24,335 nucleotides of DNA. Origin: CAINEC01 sp046303115 (GTDB lineage: Bacteria; Bacteroidota; Bacteroidia; AKYH767-A; OLB10). Under the pieces are notes generated by a model. The model had not been told where the DNA came from. It saw only the letters and a program-made list of their open reading frames with translations, and did not search any database. The DNA lies in NCBI GenBank assembly GCA_046303115.1, contig JBKCGZ010000049.1, forward strand, positions 1 to 24,335. Direction: 5' to 3'. Made by a program: the position numbers and the translations under genes. Positions 15,632-23,658 of the stretch are shown here, in pieces. How positions within the stretch are numbered: position 1 is the stretch's first letter; each line of letters starts with the position of its first letter.

Positions 15632-16522
15632 TTAATCTAACAAAGGTAATATTTCTTGTAAATCTGCTTTTATCATTTGATAATCGCCTTGGTTTTTAAA
15701 CCAGGTTATTTGACGTTTGGCATAATTTCTAGAATGCTGTTTAATTAAATTGATGGCATTATCTAGTGTGATTTTACCATCAAAATAATCGAATAATTCA
15801 GAATAACCAACAGTATGTAGTGATGATTGATTTCGATAGGGTTTTAATGATTCAACTTCTCGAACCAAGCCATTTTCAATCATTCTATCGACTCGCTGAT
15901 TAATTTGATCATAGAGTATTTCTCTGGGTAATTCGATGCACAAATTAATCGATTGATACTTTTTTAACGATTCTTTTTTATTGATTAACGAAGAGTAGGG
16001 CTGACCAGTAAAACGAATCAATTCTATTGCTCTTAAAACGCGCGAAGGATTATTTAAATCGACCGTCGCATAATGAGCGGGATCTTTTTGTTTCAACTCT
16101 TCCGTAAAGAAAGCAAGACCTTTATTTAAATATTCAAGTTTAATCGCACTGCGAAAATCTTCTGGAATAGGACGTAAATCATCCAATCCTTCTAACAACG
16201 CTTTTATGTATAAACCAGTGCCACCAGTAACAACTATATGACTTTTAGCTTGACTGAGTTCAGTTATTTTTTGATGGGCATAGTCGCAAAATACTCCTGC
16301 ATTGACATCATCAGTAACCGATAATTCGTTTATAAAGTGATGCTTAATTTGAGCAAGTTCTTCTTCGGATGGTTTGGCAGTTCCAATATTCATCTCTTTG
16401 AAGCATTGCCTTGAATCAGCGGATATAATCTCGGTGTTGAAGTGTTTAGCTAGTTCAATAGCGAGTGCTGTCTTACCCGATGCGGTAGGACCTCCAACAA
16501 TAATTAGCGTTGCTTGCGACAT
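15632..16522 (-). CDS. miaA: tRNA dimethylallyltransferase
   Basis: MiaA of 296 residues transfers a dimethylallyl group to A37 of tRNAs reading UNN codons. Family motifs are present in order: P-loop GGPTASGKTALA (10-21), SADSRQCFKEMNIGTAKP (about 35-52), HHFINE, VTGGTGLYIKALLEG (about 100-114), and a C-terminal YAKRQITWFKNQ segment. The length is normal. The ATG at 16522 precedes the first beta strand by few residues. A hairpin terminator of the preceding gene lies just upstream. It shares the region with two other tRNA-maturation genes, cca and mnmA. Confidence 0.97.
   Translation of the reverse strand: MSQATLIIVGGPTASGKTALAIELAKHFNTEIISADSRQCFKEMNIGTAKPSEEELAQIKHHFINELSVTDDVNAGVFCDYAHQKITELSQAKSHIVVTGGTGLYIKALLEGLDDLRPIPEDFRSAIKLEYLNKGLAFFTEELKQKDPAHYATVDLNNPSRVLRAIELIRFTGQPYSSLINKKESLKKYQSINLCIELPREILYDQINQRVDRMIENGLVREVESLKPYRNQSSLHTVGYSELFDYFDGKITLDNAINLIKQHSRNYAKRQITWFKNQGDYQMIKADLQEILPLLD
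15641..15648 (-). promoter_or_regulatory. -7 element for the exported repeat protein gene
   Basis: On the minus strand this reads TACCTTTG, an exact TAnnTTTG element, inside the 3' end of miaA and about 42 bases before the ATG at 15599. No clear TTG is seen at the -33 distance. A promoter internal to miaA is plausible but not certain. Confidence 0.4.
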
Positions 16523-16537
16523 TGTTTTTTATTACAC

Positions 16538-16567
16538 AAAAAAACCACAAAGCAAACTTTGTGGTTT
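16538..16567 (-). terminator. intrinsic terminator of the pRiA4b-like gene
   Basis: AAACCACAAAG (16542-16552) and CTTTGTGGTTT (16557-16567) form a perfect 11-bp stem with a 4-base loop. Read on the minus strand the stem is followed by seven T (16544-16538). It lies about 20 bases after the stop of the gene starting at 17257 and just before the miaA ATG, so miaA should need its own promoter or read-through. Confidence 0.85.
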
Positions 16568-16588
16568 AATGGAATTATCATTTATAAA

Positions 16589-17257
16589 TTAATAATCTTC
16601 TTGCTGGTCATCAGAATCGCTGAAGTTTTCTTCACCATTTTCTTCTTCGTTTTCTTCCTCTTCACCTTCTTCTCCCATGCCTTCTATTTCTTCTGCTTCT
16701 ACGCCATCTTCAACATCGCCCAATAAATCATCTACAATATCATCCACTTCTTCTTGTTCTTCATCCATGATTTCATCAGCCAATAATAAACTTGCTAATG
16801 TATCTTCAGGCGATAATTTAACCTTTCCAACAGGAGTAGGCTTGTATTGCTTCGGCGCATCACCAACAGACTTTACACAAACAGGATAAAGACGTTTTTC
16901 GTCAGCAGCAGGGATGATTTTCGATAGTTCAACAAAGAAACTCCAGTTTGCATCATAGTCGAAAATGTACATCATTTTCTGATGAGGGTCGTTGATATGA
17001 TTTTTGATTAATGAATCTTTCATTAATGGTAAATCATTTCCAGCACTATCTTTCTTGGCTTCTAAAACGATTTCTTGTTCTTTAATCCAATGATCAGTGC
17101 AGATAAAAAACGATGCAGGCTTAGAAGCATCAAATCCGATTGATGATTGAATGATCGTATGAAAATCTTCGAATGTTTGAAGATTAGTTATTTCGATATC
17201 ACGTACAACATCCTCATGATCTTCGAACATAACTTTAAAACGGTAAACAACAGGCAT
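16589..17257 (-). CDS. plasmid pRiA4b ORF-3-like protein with acidic tail
   Basis: The protein has 222 residues. The first 120 or so match the pRiA4b ORF-3-like family: VYRFKVMFED..VVRDIEI, FHTIIQSSIGFD, MMYIFDYDANWSFFVELSKI and a YPVCVKSVGDAP segment. The family's role is not known. The last 70 or so residues are strongly acidic and low in complexity, rich in Glu, Asp and Gly (about 160-222). Such a tail suggests binding of a basic partner or nucleic-acid mimicry. It has its own promoter (17276-17305) and a terminator directly after it, so it is probably a single-gene unit. Confidence 0.85.
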   Translation of the reverse strand: MPVVYRFKVMFEDHEDVVRDIEITNLQTFEDFHTIIQSSIGFDASKPASFFICTDHWIKEQEIVLEAKKDSAGNDLPLMKDSLIKNHINDPHQKMMYIFDYDANWSFFVELSKIIPAADEKRLYPVCVKSVGDAPKQYKPTPVGKVKLSPEDTLASLLLADEIMDEEQEEVDDIVDDLLGDVEDGVEAEEIEGMGEEGEEEENEEENGEENFSDSDDQQEDY

Positions 17258-17275
17258 AGTATCTAGTTTATCTTA

Positions 17276-17305
17276 CAAATTTAAAATCCTTTATCAATAA
17301 TACAA
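17276..17305 (-). promoter_or_regulatory. promoter of the pRiA4b-like gene
   Basis: On the minus strand TTG (17305-17303), a 19-base spacer and TAAATTTG (17283-17276) match the Bacteroidota consensus exactly. The predicted transcription start leaves a leader of about 12 bases before the ATG at 17257. The promoter sits in the 50-base gap after cca. Confidence 0.7.
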
Positions 17306-17307
17306 AT

Positions 17308-18723
17308 TTATTTCTTCGCTGGGGTTAATCCAAGTTCATTCGCCTTAAGTAGCATGTATTGCAGGGCAGGCTCAAATTCATTAGGGATATCACCATCTAA
17401 AATTGCTTCGCGAATAGCATTTTTTATAATTCCCACTTCACGGCCCGGTGATAAATTGAAGGTCTCCATAATATGTTCACCGGTAATAGGTGGTTGCCAG
17501 TTTCGAATGCTATCTTTTTCTTCTACTTCAATTAATTTTTGTTTAACAAGTTCGAAGTTGGCTTTGTATTTCTTTTGCTTGAATTCATTTTTTGTTGTTA
17601 CATCAGCACTGCATAACAACATCAAATCATCGATGTCATCGCCAGCTTCAAACAATAACCTTCGAACAGCAGAATCGGTAACTTCACTTTTAGCAAGAAC
17701 TATCGGACGTAAATGAAGCAGAACTAATTTCTGAACGTACTTCATTTTTTCATTCATAGGAAGTTTTAAATCGCGAAAAATGCCTGGCACCATTCGCGAC
17801 CCTTTGTCTTCATGTCCGTGGAAAGTCCACCCATGCTCAGGATCAAAGCGCTTTGTAGGAGGCTTTGCAATATCATGTAAAAGTGCAGCCCAACGAAGCC
17901 ATAGATTATCTGTTGTTGCACAGATATTATCCAATACTTCCAAGGTATGATAGAAATTATCTTTATGCGATTTTCCATTGATGGTATCTACGCCATGCAG
18001 ATTTTGTAAAGCAGGAAAAATTATCTTAAGCAAGCCTGATTTGAAGAGTAAATCGAAGCCAATAGAAGGCTTTGCCGACATCAACATTTTATTAAGCTCT
18101 TCAGCCACTCGCTCCATGCTGATGATTTTAATTCGGTCGCGTTGAGCAACAATGGCATCAAACGATTCTTTCTCGATGGTAAAACCTAACTGTGCTGCGA
18201 AACGAATAGCACGCATCATTCTTAAAGGGTCATCGGAGTAAGTAATCTCGGGCTCTAGGGGTGTACGAATAATTTTGTGCTCAATATCAGTTAATCCTTG
18301 AAATGGATCTAATAGCGCACCGTAATTATTTTCGTTGATACTTATCGCAAGGGCATTAATCGTAAAGTCTCTTCTATTTTGATCATCTTCTAAAGTACCT
18401 GTTGAAACTGTCGGTTTTCTTGAGTCGGGGTTGTAGCTTTCTTTTCTCGCTCCTACAAATTCAATTTCCCAATCGTCGGTTTTAATCATAGCCGTTCCAA
18501 AATTCTTGAATACGGTTACGGGCACATTCGGACCAATAGCTTTAGCAGCAGCCGTTGCAATTTTAGCTGCATCACCAAGAACAACGATATCGAGGTCTTT
18601 ACTCTTTCTGTTGAGAATCAGGTCGCGCACAAATCCACCAATCACATAAGCCTCCACATGTTGGTCATGGCAAACTTTGGCAATTGGGTTTATTACTGCT
18701 GGAAGTTGAAAATTACGAGACAA
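17308..18723 (-). CDS. cca: CCA tRNA nucleotidyltransferase with HD domain
   Basis: The protein has 471 residues and is of the class II poly(A)polymerase/CCA-adding type. The nucleotidyltransferase head has VIGGFVRDLIL (27-37), the metal-binding DLD (D43, D45), RRDFTINALAI (118-127) and DPLRMMRAIRFAAQLGF (165-181). An HD domain follows with LLHDIAKPPT (H283, D284) and HGHEDKG. It adds or repairs the 3' CCA end of tRNA; a poly(A) polymerase role cannot be excluded from sequence alone. No in-frame ATG lies before the conserved core, so the start is the TTG at 18723, about 20 bases after a -7 element. Confidence 0.92.
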   Translation of the reverse strand: MSRNFQLPAVINPIAKVCHDQHVEAYVIGGFVRDLILNRKSKDLDIVVLGDAAKIATAAAKAIGPNVPVTVFKNFGTAMIKTDDWEIEFVGARKESYNPDSRKPTVSTGTLEDDQNRRDFTINALAISINENNYGALLDPFQGLTDIEHKIIRTPLEPEITYSDDPLRMMRAIRFAAQLGFTIEKESFDAIVAQRDRIKIISMERVAEELNKMLMSAKPSIGFDLLFKSGLLKIIFPALQNLHGVDTINGKSHKDNFYHTLEVLDNICATTDNLWLRWAALLHDIAKPPTKRFDPEHGWTFHGHEDKGSRMVPGIFRDLKLPMNEKMKYVQKLVLLHLRPIVLAKSEVTDSAVRRLLFEAGDDIDDLMLLCSADVTTKNEFKQKKYKANFELVKQKLIEVEEKDSIRNWQPPITGEHIMETFNLSPGREVGIIKNAIREAILDGDIPNEFEPALQYMLLKANELGLTPAKK

Positions 18724-18745
18724 TGGCTGCTTGGTTTGAGAGGTG

Positions 18746-18753
18746 CAAAACTA
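18746..18753 (-). promoter_or_regulatory. -7 element for cca
   Basis: The minus strand reads TAGTTTTG, an exact TAnnTTTG element, followed by C as is common. Transcription would start near 18740, leaving a leader of about 17 bases and supporting the TTG codon at 18723 as the real start. No good -33 TTG is visible. Confidence 0.55.
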
Positions 18754-18961
18754 AGGTTTTATGTTCGTTTAATAAAATGAATCTTGTTATTCTGAGTGAC
18801 TTTATAAGGAATATGATGTCGTTGATTGGAGTCGTTAAATTAGTTAGTTATATGGCTTATCAATATGCATAAAAAGTAATATTTTAGATGTTGGTGGTAA
18901 GATGTGAAAACGATTGAATGTTGAAGTTAAACGTTTGTAAATGGATATAAGTACTTAATAA

Positions 18962-18992
18962 TTGGGAGGAATATGTTCAAACCATAAATTTG
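18962..18992 (+). promoter_or_regulatory. promoter of the helical hypothetical gene
   Basis: TTG (18962-18964), a 20-base spacer and TAAATTTG (18985-18992) match the Bacteroidota consensus exactly. Transcription should begin near 18998, about 120 bases before the ATG at 19121. That places a GC-rich structured segment at the very 5' end of the RNA. The rest of the gap between cca and this promoter (18760-18960) holds AAGTTAAAC at 18924-18932 and otherwise nothing I can name. Confidence 0.75.
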
Positions 18993-18996
18993 TCGT

Positions 18997-19043
18997 GGGG
19001 CGGAGGTGTGGTGGCCCCCTCAGTTAATGATAAATGTCACCTC
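18997..19043 (+). other. GC-rich structured 5' leader
   Basis: In a strongly AT-rich surrounding, GGGGC (18997-19001) can pair with GCCCC (19014-19018), and GAGGTG (19003-19008), inside that loop, can pair with CACCTC (19038-19043). The order A-B-A'-B' would be an H-type pseudoknot; GAGG can instead pair with CCTC at 19018-19021. It begins at the predicted transcription start. It could be a regulatory leader or an RNA-stability element, but this is untested and no known riboswitch class was recognised. Confidence 0.4.
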
Positions 19044-19120
19044 GTTCATCTATTTAGGTCATGTTTTTGCGTTTGATACTAGTGCATCTTTGTCTCATAA
19101 ACTTTTAAAAACCTTTTATT

Positions 19121-19501
19121 ATGGAACAGATGTACATTACCGACCTGCACTTGCAGCACACAGAGTGGAAAAACACACTTTTATTTTATGTAGATGATAT
19201 TAAAACACTCGATCATCGCCTTCAGGAAGTATTATCAAAGAACAATGACAAGGAAGTTTTAGCAATAGCGGAACATTTCCAAAATCAGTTAATTCTTCAA
19301 AAGAATCGTGCAGCTGAAATTCTGCATAGCATAAAGGAAAGCTTAAACCTTATAGAAGCGGAAGTGAATAATCATCCAGTTGCTACCGATCACCGTAAAA
19401 TGGAATTGAATAGTAAACTTCGTGATGATGTCGCTGATTACGTAACTCACTTTAGTGAATTGCGCCATGAGGCCATCCGTTTTTTCTCAAAGTGGATGTA
19501 A
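19121..19501 (+). CDS. helical (coiled-coil) hypothetical protein
   Basis: The protein has 126 residues, almost wholly alpha-helical by composition. Three long helices are suggested: about 8-40, 44-76 (KEVLAIAEHFQNQLILQKNRAAEILHSIK) and 88-125. There is no signal peptide or membrane segment. I do not recognise a family. The start at 19121 fits the end of a long leader with a good promoter, and a strong hairpin terminator follows, so it is an independent transcription unit that may be well expressed. A frame overlapping its start (from 19006) is judged spurious. Confidence 0.75.
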   Translation: MEQMYITDLHLQHTEWKNTLLFYVDDIKTLDHRLQEVLSKNNDKEVLAIAEHFQNQLILQKNRAAEILHSIKESLNLIEAEVNNHPVATDHRKMELNSKLRDDVADYVTHFSELRHEAIRFFSKWM

Positions 19502-19526
19502 AATAAATGTAGTGATATAATTTTTC

Positions 19527-19567
19527 AGCACTGTCACTGCTCTTGAAAGAGGGCAGTGCTTTTGTGT
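19527..19567 (+). terminator. intrinsic terminator
   Basis: AGCACTGTC (19527-19535) pairs with GGCAGTGCT (19552-19560) with one G-T pair. An inner CTCT/AGAG stem closes a TGAA loop. TTTTGTG and a further T run follow. It lies 26 bases after the stop of the helical hypothetical gene. Confidence 0.8.
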
Positions 19568-19652
19568 ATTTTTTTGTCAATAAGTAATTTTTGATTCTGC
19601 TATTATCACGCTAATTACAAGATACTTTAGCGAAAACATAATTTACAAAACT

Positions 19653-20078
19653 ATGAATATAGCAGCAACAAATTGGCCTAGTTTATTCGGATTAGCCTTC
19701 ATGGCAATGGTCTTCTTACAATCAGGATTTGATAAGCTAACAAATTACAAACGTGAAATGGCTTGGATCCGACAAAAATTTGCGCGTAGCTTTTTACACG
19801 ACTATGTAGCACCATTGTTTTTTATCTTAAGTATTTCTGAAGTGTTAAGCGGATTATTATCTGCCGGTGGATTCTTTCAAATACTCTTCACTTGTTGTTC
19901 TAATTATGCCATTTACGGCGCATGGGCTTCTACACTTACGATGTTAATGCTCATCTTCGGATTACGATTTACAAAGGATTACTCAGGTGCGGCATCATTA
20001 ATCCCTTATTTTATTGCGTGTATTCTTACACTTTATTTTTTGCTTGACCGTGCGTCAGCATTTACTTGCAACGCTTAA
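19653..20078 (+). CDS. DoxX-like membrane protein
   Basis: The protein has 141 residues and four likely transmembrane helices (about 10-27, 50-72, 78-103 and 114-131). The segment AMVFLQSGFDKLTNYKREMAWI after the first helix and the overall layout resemble the DoxX/DoxD-like family. These are small membrane proteins often linked to redox or oxidative-stress functions, though the exact role is unclear. No -7 element of the usual form was found close upstream, only the weaker TACTTTAG at 19623. It ends at a strong bidirectional terminator. Confidence 0.78.
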   Translation: MNIAATNWPSLFGLAFMAMVFLQSGFDKLTNYKREMAWIRQKFARSFLHDYVAPLFFILSISEVLSGLLSAGGFFQILFTCCSNYAIYGAWASTLTMLMLIFGLRFTKDYSGAASLIPYFIACILTLYFLLDRASAFTCNA

Positions 20079-20097
20079 TAATTAGTATAGTTTGGAT

Positions 20098-20131
20098 ATA
20101 GAAACGGCACCTGAAAAGGTGCCGTTTCTAT
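20098..20131. terminator. bidirectional terminator between convergent genes
   Basis: A perfect 15-bp stem (20098-20112 with 20117-20131) is closed by a GAAA tetraloop, with GGCACCT/AGGTGCC at the top and A/T-rich bases at the foot on both sides. It lies between the DoxX-like gene (+) and the T9SS subtilase gene (-), 16 to 20 bases from each stop, and probably serves both. Confidence 0.88.
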
Positions 20132-20146
20132 TTAAATAAAATGCTT

Positions 20147-21814
20147 TTACTTTACTATAAATCGCTTCGTGACATTTATTTTATCACTCTGAATATTTAA
20201 TAAATACATTCCTGTGCTCATTAGTTTTGGGATAATAACAGATGTATATCCAGCATTAACAACTGTTGATTCATTCATAATAACTCTGCCCGCAGCATCT
20301 GTTAAAGTGATTTGTATTTTATCCTTCAACGTCGAGAAATAATAAGCGTTAATGGTATTTCCTTTTTCTGCTGGATTCGGATAAATATGAAGTGATTCGT
20401 TATAAGGGAAATTAACTTCTCCGATACTAAGTACAGTATAAGCTGTATTAAAATTCGGAATTCCATAACCTAATAAGGTATCAGGATTGAAAAATTGATT
20501 TGCTGATCGTTTGATAGCTTGAGCAATTTCCATATTCTTTTTTGTTGGCCACGATTGCCATAAGCACGCAGCAGCACCAGCTATGATAGGTCCTGAGAAA
20601 CTAGTTCCATTTGCTTGTACAACAGAAGGATTAAATGGCATGTATAAAAATGTTCCGCCTCCTACAGCAGCTACATCTGGTTTTACTCTTCCATCGTAAG
20701 AGGGTCCATTACTACTGAATGAAGAATACATTCCTTGTTGATCAATTGCACCAATTGCTAATACGGAATCACCATCTGCAGGAACACTGATATAATTCCA
20801 GGCACCATTCCCTTCATTTCCCGCGCTACTTGTTACGATAATTCCTTTCTTCGCTGCAAGGTCAGCAGCAATGGTTGCAGGAGCTGTATTGCCATTCATA
20901 TCTGCATAGGTATGGTTTTGTGAAGCATCATCAAACGTTGTATAGCCTAATGATGAATGTATCACATCGGCACCAGCGCTATCAGCATATTCAGCAGCTG
21001 CAGCGTAATTATATTCTTCAATGATATATTCTGAACTTACATCTTCCGAACGTAATAATAAAAATTGAGCATGTGGTGCAGTTCCTACCATCTCTCCTGG
21101 GACATTCGCTGCGATACATGAAAATACAGATGCTCCATGCCAGTTGTCATCATAAACATTCGCATCGTTTGAAACAAAATCCCACGTTGCTACTACTTGA
21201 TTATTGGCAAATACACTATCAAGAGCAGGCATAATGTTAGCATCTTTAAATCCTCCATCTAATAAAGCAATCATCATCCCTTCGCCAGCATAACCTAAAT
21301 TATGTAATGCATCCATCGCAATCATTTGTGTCTGACCAGTTGCTTGTCCGTAGTTAAATGAATTCGTTCTTAAATAAACAGATGAGTTAATTGTTGGCAA
21401 TATAATTTTTTCATCATCAAATTTTTCTTTGCTATTTTTTTGATGTCCATAGCGACCAACATTACCAACCGATGAAACATAAGAAAGTGCACTTATGGCA
21501 TTCAATTGTGCAGGATTCGTGATTTGAACGGTTACGGTATTTAACCAACGGCTGGTGTTTAAAATCACAGCTCCTGTTGCAGATACTCCGTTTAGGTAAC
21601 TTGGATTGACAGGGAAATCACTTTGATCAATGGTAATACCTTGCTTCGTTCTTCTATCAATTGCACGTTGCGAAAGATATTGCAGCGGATTGTTAATAGA
21701 GTAGGGTGAGTTATTTTTATTGCTGAAATGAACAACATATCTGTCTTGTGCAAATACATTGTTATTGTTTATGGTAAAGATTAAACAAATACTTAAAATC
21801 AATTTTGATTTCAT
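20147..21814 (-). CDS. secreted subtilisin-like (S8) protease with T9SS sorting domain
   Basis: The protein has 555 residues. A signal peptide (1-22, ending FAQ) and a propeptide-like region precede the S8 catalytic domain, with D186 (LLDGGF), H226 (WHGASV), oxyanion N333 (SSAGNEGN) and S405 (GTSFSGP). From about residue 477 there is a type A T9SS C-terminal sorting domain, starting IYPNPAEKGN, with the usual TDAAGRV and MSTGMYLLNI strands and ending KRFIVK. It should cross the outer membrane by T9SS and be cell-surface bound or released. Its ATG overlaps the stop of the upstream lipoprotein gene in an ATGA, so the two are translationally coupled. Confidence 0.95.
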   Translation of the reverse strand: MKSKLILSICLIFTINNNNVFAQDRYVVHFSNKNNSPYSINNPLQYLSQRAIDRRTKQGITIDQSDFPVNPSYLNGVSATGAVILNTSRWLNTVTVQITNPAQLNAISALSYVSSVGNVGRYGHQKNSKEKFDDEKIILPTINSSVYLRTNSFNYGQATGQTQMIAMDALHNLGYAGEGMMIALLDGGFKDANIMPALDSVFANNQVVATWDFVSNDANVYDDNWHGASVFSCIAANVPGEMVGTAPHAQFLLLRSEDVSSEYIIEEYNYAAAAEYADSAGADVIHSSLGYTTFDDASQNHTYADMNGNTAPATIAADLAAKKGIIVTSSAGNEGNGAWNYISVPADGDSVLAIGAIDQQGMYSSFSSNGPSYDGRVKPDVAAVGGGTFLYMPFNPSVVQANGTSFSGPIIAGAAACLWQSWPTKKNMEIAQAIKRSANQFFNPDTLLGYGIPNFNTAYTVLSIGEVNFPYNESLHIYPNPAEKGNTINAYYFSTLKDKIQITLTDAAGRVIMNESTVVNAGYTSVIIPKLMSTGMYLLNIQSDKINVTKRFIVK

Positions 21815-22500
21815 GGGTTCAGTGTATAGGATATTAATTTTTCTGTGTAGTCGTATCCGCCTTTGATGATGATACCTTGTTGTGTTGGAATAGTAGCGAT
21901 ATTTTTCTCTCTGCGATAAATCATTCCAATTCCTGCAGCATATTTTTCCATACCGTAAAACTGTCGCGTTGCATCAATATAATCGTCTTGCAAAACAGTA
22001 CACACAGAATCAAATGCAAGTGTGTTGATGCTTTCGGTTTGATGTAAATCGGTTAGCTGGTAGTATTGAGCATCTAGTGTATTTAATGCATTACCATTCC
22101 ATTTGTCGGATGTGTTTAAAGGGAATTTTAATTTGATGTATCGCACATTATCGATGAATCGCTCCGCATTAAACTGACTTCTTTTATCACTAATTACTTT
22201 CCAGATAATCCAATTGCCGTTACTATCTTTTCGATATCGCTCGATGCGCTGACATACTTCATTTTCGTTGTCAAGATAATTTCCAGCTATGACTTCTTTG
22301 ATTTCATAACTAATCGTATCTAATGCTGCTTGATTATTTGCATCCCAAAAAATAGAGTCGGTTTTGTAATAGCGCACAATGCCTGAGTCCGTTGGGAAAT
22401 ATTCATATGCATAATATGCTGGAGCGACATCATTTGAATTTTCCTTAGTACAAGATGCAAGTAATGCAACAGAAATTAGAAGCAGAAGATATTTTTTCAT
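21811..22500 (-). CDS. lipoprotein coupled to the subtilase gene
   Basis: From the ATG at 22500 the protein has 229 residues with a signal peptide ending in the lipobox LLASC (Cys17). A TTG 9 bases upstream is a less likely start because the ATG directly begins the KKYLLLLISVALLASC signal. The mature part (YFPTDSGIVRYYKTDSI, CQRIERYRKDSNGNWIIWKV, GIGMIYRREKN) resembles small Bacteroidota envelope lipoproteins that often lie beside T9SS cargo. I cannot name a family. The stop shares bases with the ATG of the protease gene. Confidence 0.85.
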   Translation of the reverse strand: MKKYLLLLISVALLASCTKENSNDVAPAYYAYEYFPTDSGIVRYYKTDSIFWDANNQAALDTISYEIKEVIAGNYLDNENEVCQRIERYRKDSNGNWIIWKVISDKRSQFNAERFIDNVRYIKLKFPLNTSDKWNGNALNTLDAQYYQLTDLHQTESINTLAFDSVCTVLQDDYIDATRQFYGMEKYAAGIGMIYRREKNIATIPTQQGIIIKGGYDYTEKLISYTLNP

Positions 22501-22506
22501 CGATAT

Positions 22507-22514
22507 CAAATTTA
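22507..22514 (-). promoter_or_regulatory. -7 element of the lipoprotein-subtilase unit
   Basis: The minus strand reads TAAATTTG, an exact -7 element, 6 bases from the ATG at 22500. Transcription would begin at or next to the start codon, giving a leaderless or nearly leaderless message. No clear -33 TTG is seen. Confidence 0.45.
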
Positions 22515-22542
22515 AGTATCTTCTTTAAATAAACTAATTTAA

Positions 22543-23646
22543 TTATTGATTTATAATAGGTTTGTTAATAAAGCCACCACCAATTACATCATTGCCTTCA
22601 TAGAATACAGCGCTTTGTCCGGGAGCAATTCCAGTTACAGGTTGATGAAACAAAACCGACATTTCATTTCCAATTTGTGTGATGGTACTCATCGTTCCTG
22701 GATCTTTATATCTGATTTTAGTTAATGCTTCCATCGGTGCAATCAACGAATCGTATTTAATCAGGTTGATATTACGAACGGTCATTTCCTGTTTTTTCAA
22801 TTCTTCAATAGTACCTAAAACAACTGAATTGGAATCTGGTTTTATTTCGGTTACATACATCGGTTCTCCAAATGCAACTTCTAATCCCTTACGTTGACCA
22901 ATAGTATAAAACGGATAACCTTTATGCTGACCTAAAACTTTTCCATCTTTATTGATGAAGTTTCCACCCACTAATTTTTTATCTAATTCAGGAACTCTGT
23001 TTTTTAAAAAAGATCGATAATCGTTATCAGGAATAAAACAGATTTCATAGCTCTCACTCTTATTGGCAAGCTCATGTAAATTCATGTCACGTGCCATTTG
23101 TTTGATTACTGATTTTTCAAATCCACCAACAGGAAACATGGTACGTGTTAAACATTCTTGCGTAACACCCCATAGCACATAACTCTGATCTTTACTTAAA
23201 TCATGTCCTCTGGAAATTACCGCACGATTATTTTCCATTCTAATTTTAGCATAATGTCCTGTGGCGATAAATTCACAGTTCAACATATCAGCACGTTTTA
23301 ATAATGCTTCCCATTTGATATGCGTATTGCACATCACGCATGGGTTTGGTGTACGACCGGCTAAATATTCATCAACGAAATTGTCGATTACATGCTCGCC
23401 AAATTCACCACGAATATCTAAGATATAATGAGGAAATCCGTAACGAACAGCAATGCTACGCGCATCATTGATAGAGTCGAGACTGCAACATCCTGTTTCT
23501 TTCTTTGAAGAATTACTTGTTGCATAATCCCAGGTTTTCATTGTTATACCAACAACTTCATAACCTTCTTCATGTAACATAATAGCAGCTACCGAACTAT
23601 CGATGCCGCCACTCATTGCAACCAGTACTCTTCCTTTTTTACTCAT
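22543..23646 (-). CDS. mnmA: tRNA-specific 2-thiouridylase MnmA
   Basis: The protein has 367 residues. It has the PP-loop SGGIDSS (12-18) that activates uridine with ATP, the catalytic cysteine in NPCVMCNTHIKW (C103), the partner cysteine in CFIPDNDYRSFL (C203), the ATGHYAK motif (128-134) and the IGQRKGL motif near the C-terminal domain. It makes 2-thiouridine at wobble position 34 of Lys, Glu and Gln tRNAs. The length is normal. The ATG at 23646 is the only reasonable start, and it lies only 4 bases after an exact -7 promoter element. Confidence 0.97.
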   Translation of the reverse strand: MSKKGRVLVAMSGGIDSSVAAIMLHEEGYEVVGITMKTWDYATSNSSKKETGCCSLDSINDARSIAVRYGFPHYILDIRGEFGEHVIDNFVDEYLAGRTPNPCVMCNTHIKWEALLKRADMLNCEFIATGHYAKIRMENNRAVISRGHDLSKDQSYVLWGVTQECLTRTMFPVGGFEKSVIKQMARDMNLHELANKSESYEICFIPDNDYRSFLKNRVPELDKKLVGGNFINKDGKVLGQHKGYPFYTIGQRKGLEVAFGEPMYVTEIKPDSNSVVLGTIEELKKQEMTVRNINLIKYDSLIAPMEALTKIRYKDPGTMSTITQIGNEMSVLFHQPVTGIAPGQSAVFYEGNDVIGGGFINKPIINQ

Positions 23647-23650
23647 AGTG

Positions 23651-23658
23651 CAAAGATA
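23651..23658 (-). promoter_or_regulatory. -7 element of mnmA
   Basis: The minus strand reads TATCTTTGC, the most typical Bacteroidota -7 element, with only CACT between it and the ATG at 23646. The message would start at the start codon itself or within it. No clear -33 TTG was found. The rest of the mnmA/histone gap (23659-23842) shows nothing I can identify. Confidence 0.5.

Noticed and set aside
19006..19197. Frame overlapping the start of the helical hypothetical gene as a possible upstream ORF
   Set aside because: It starts at a GTG in the structured leader, overlaps the better frame by 77 bases and has no family features.
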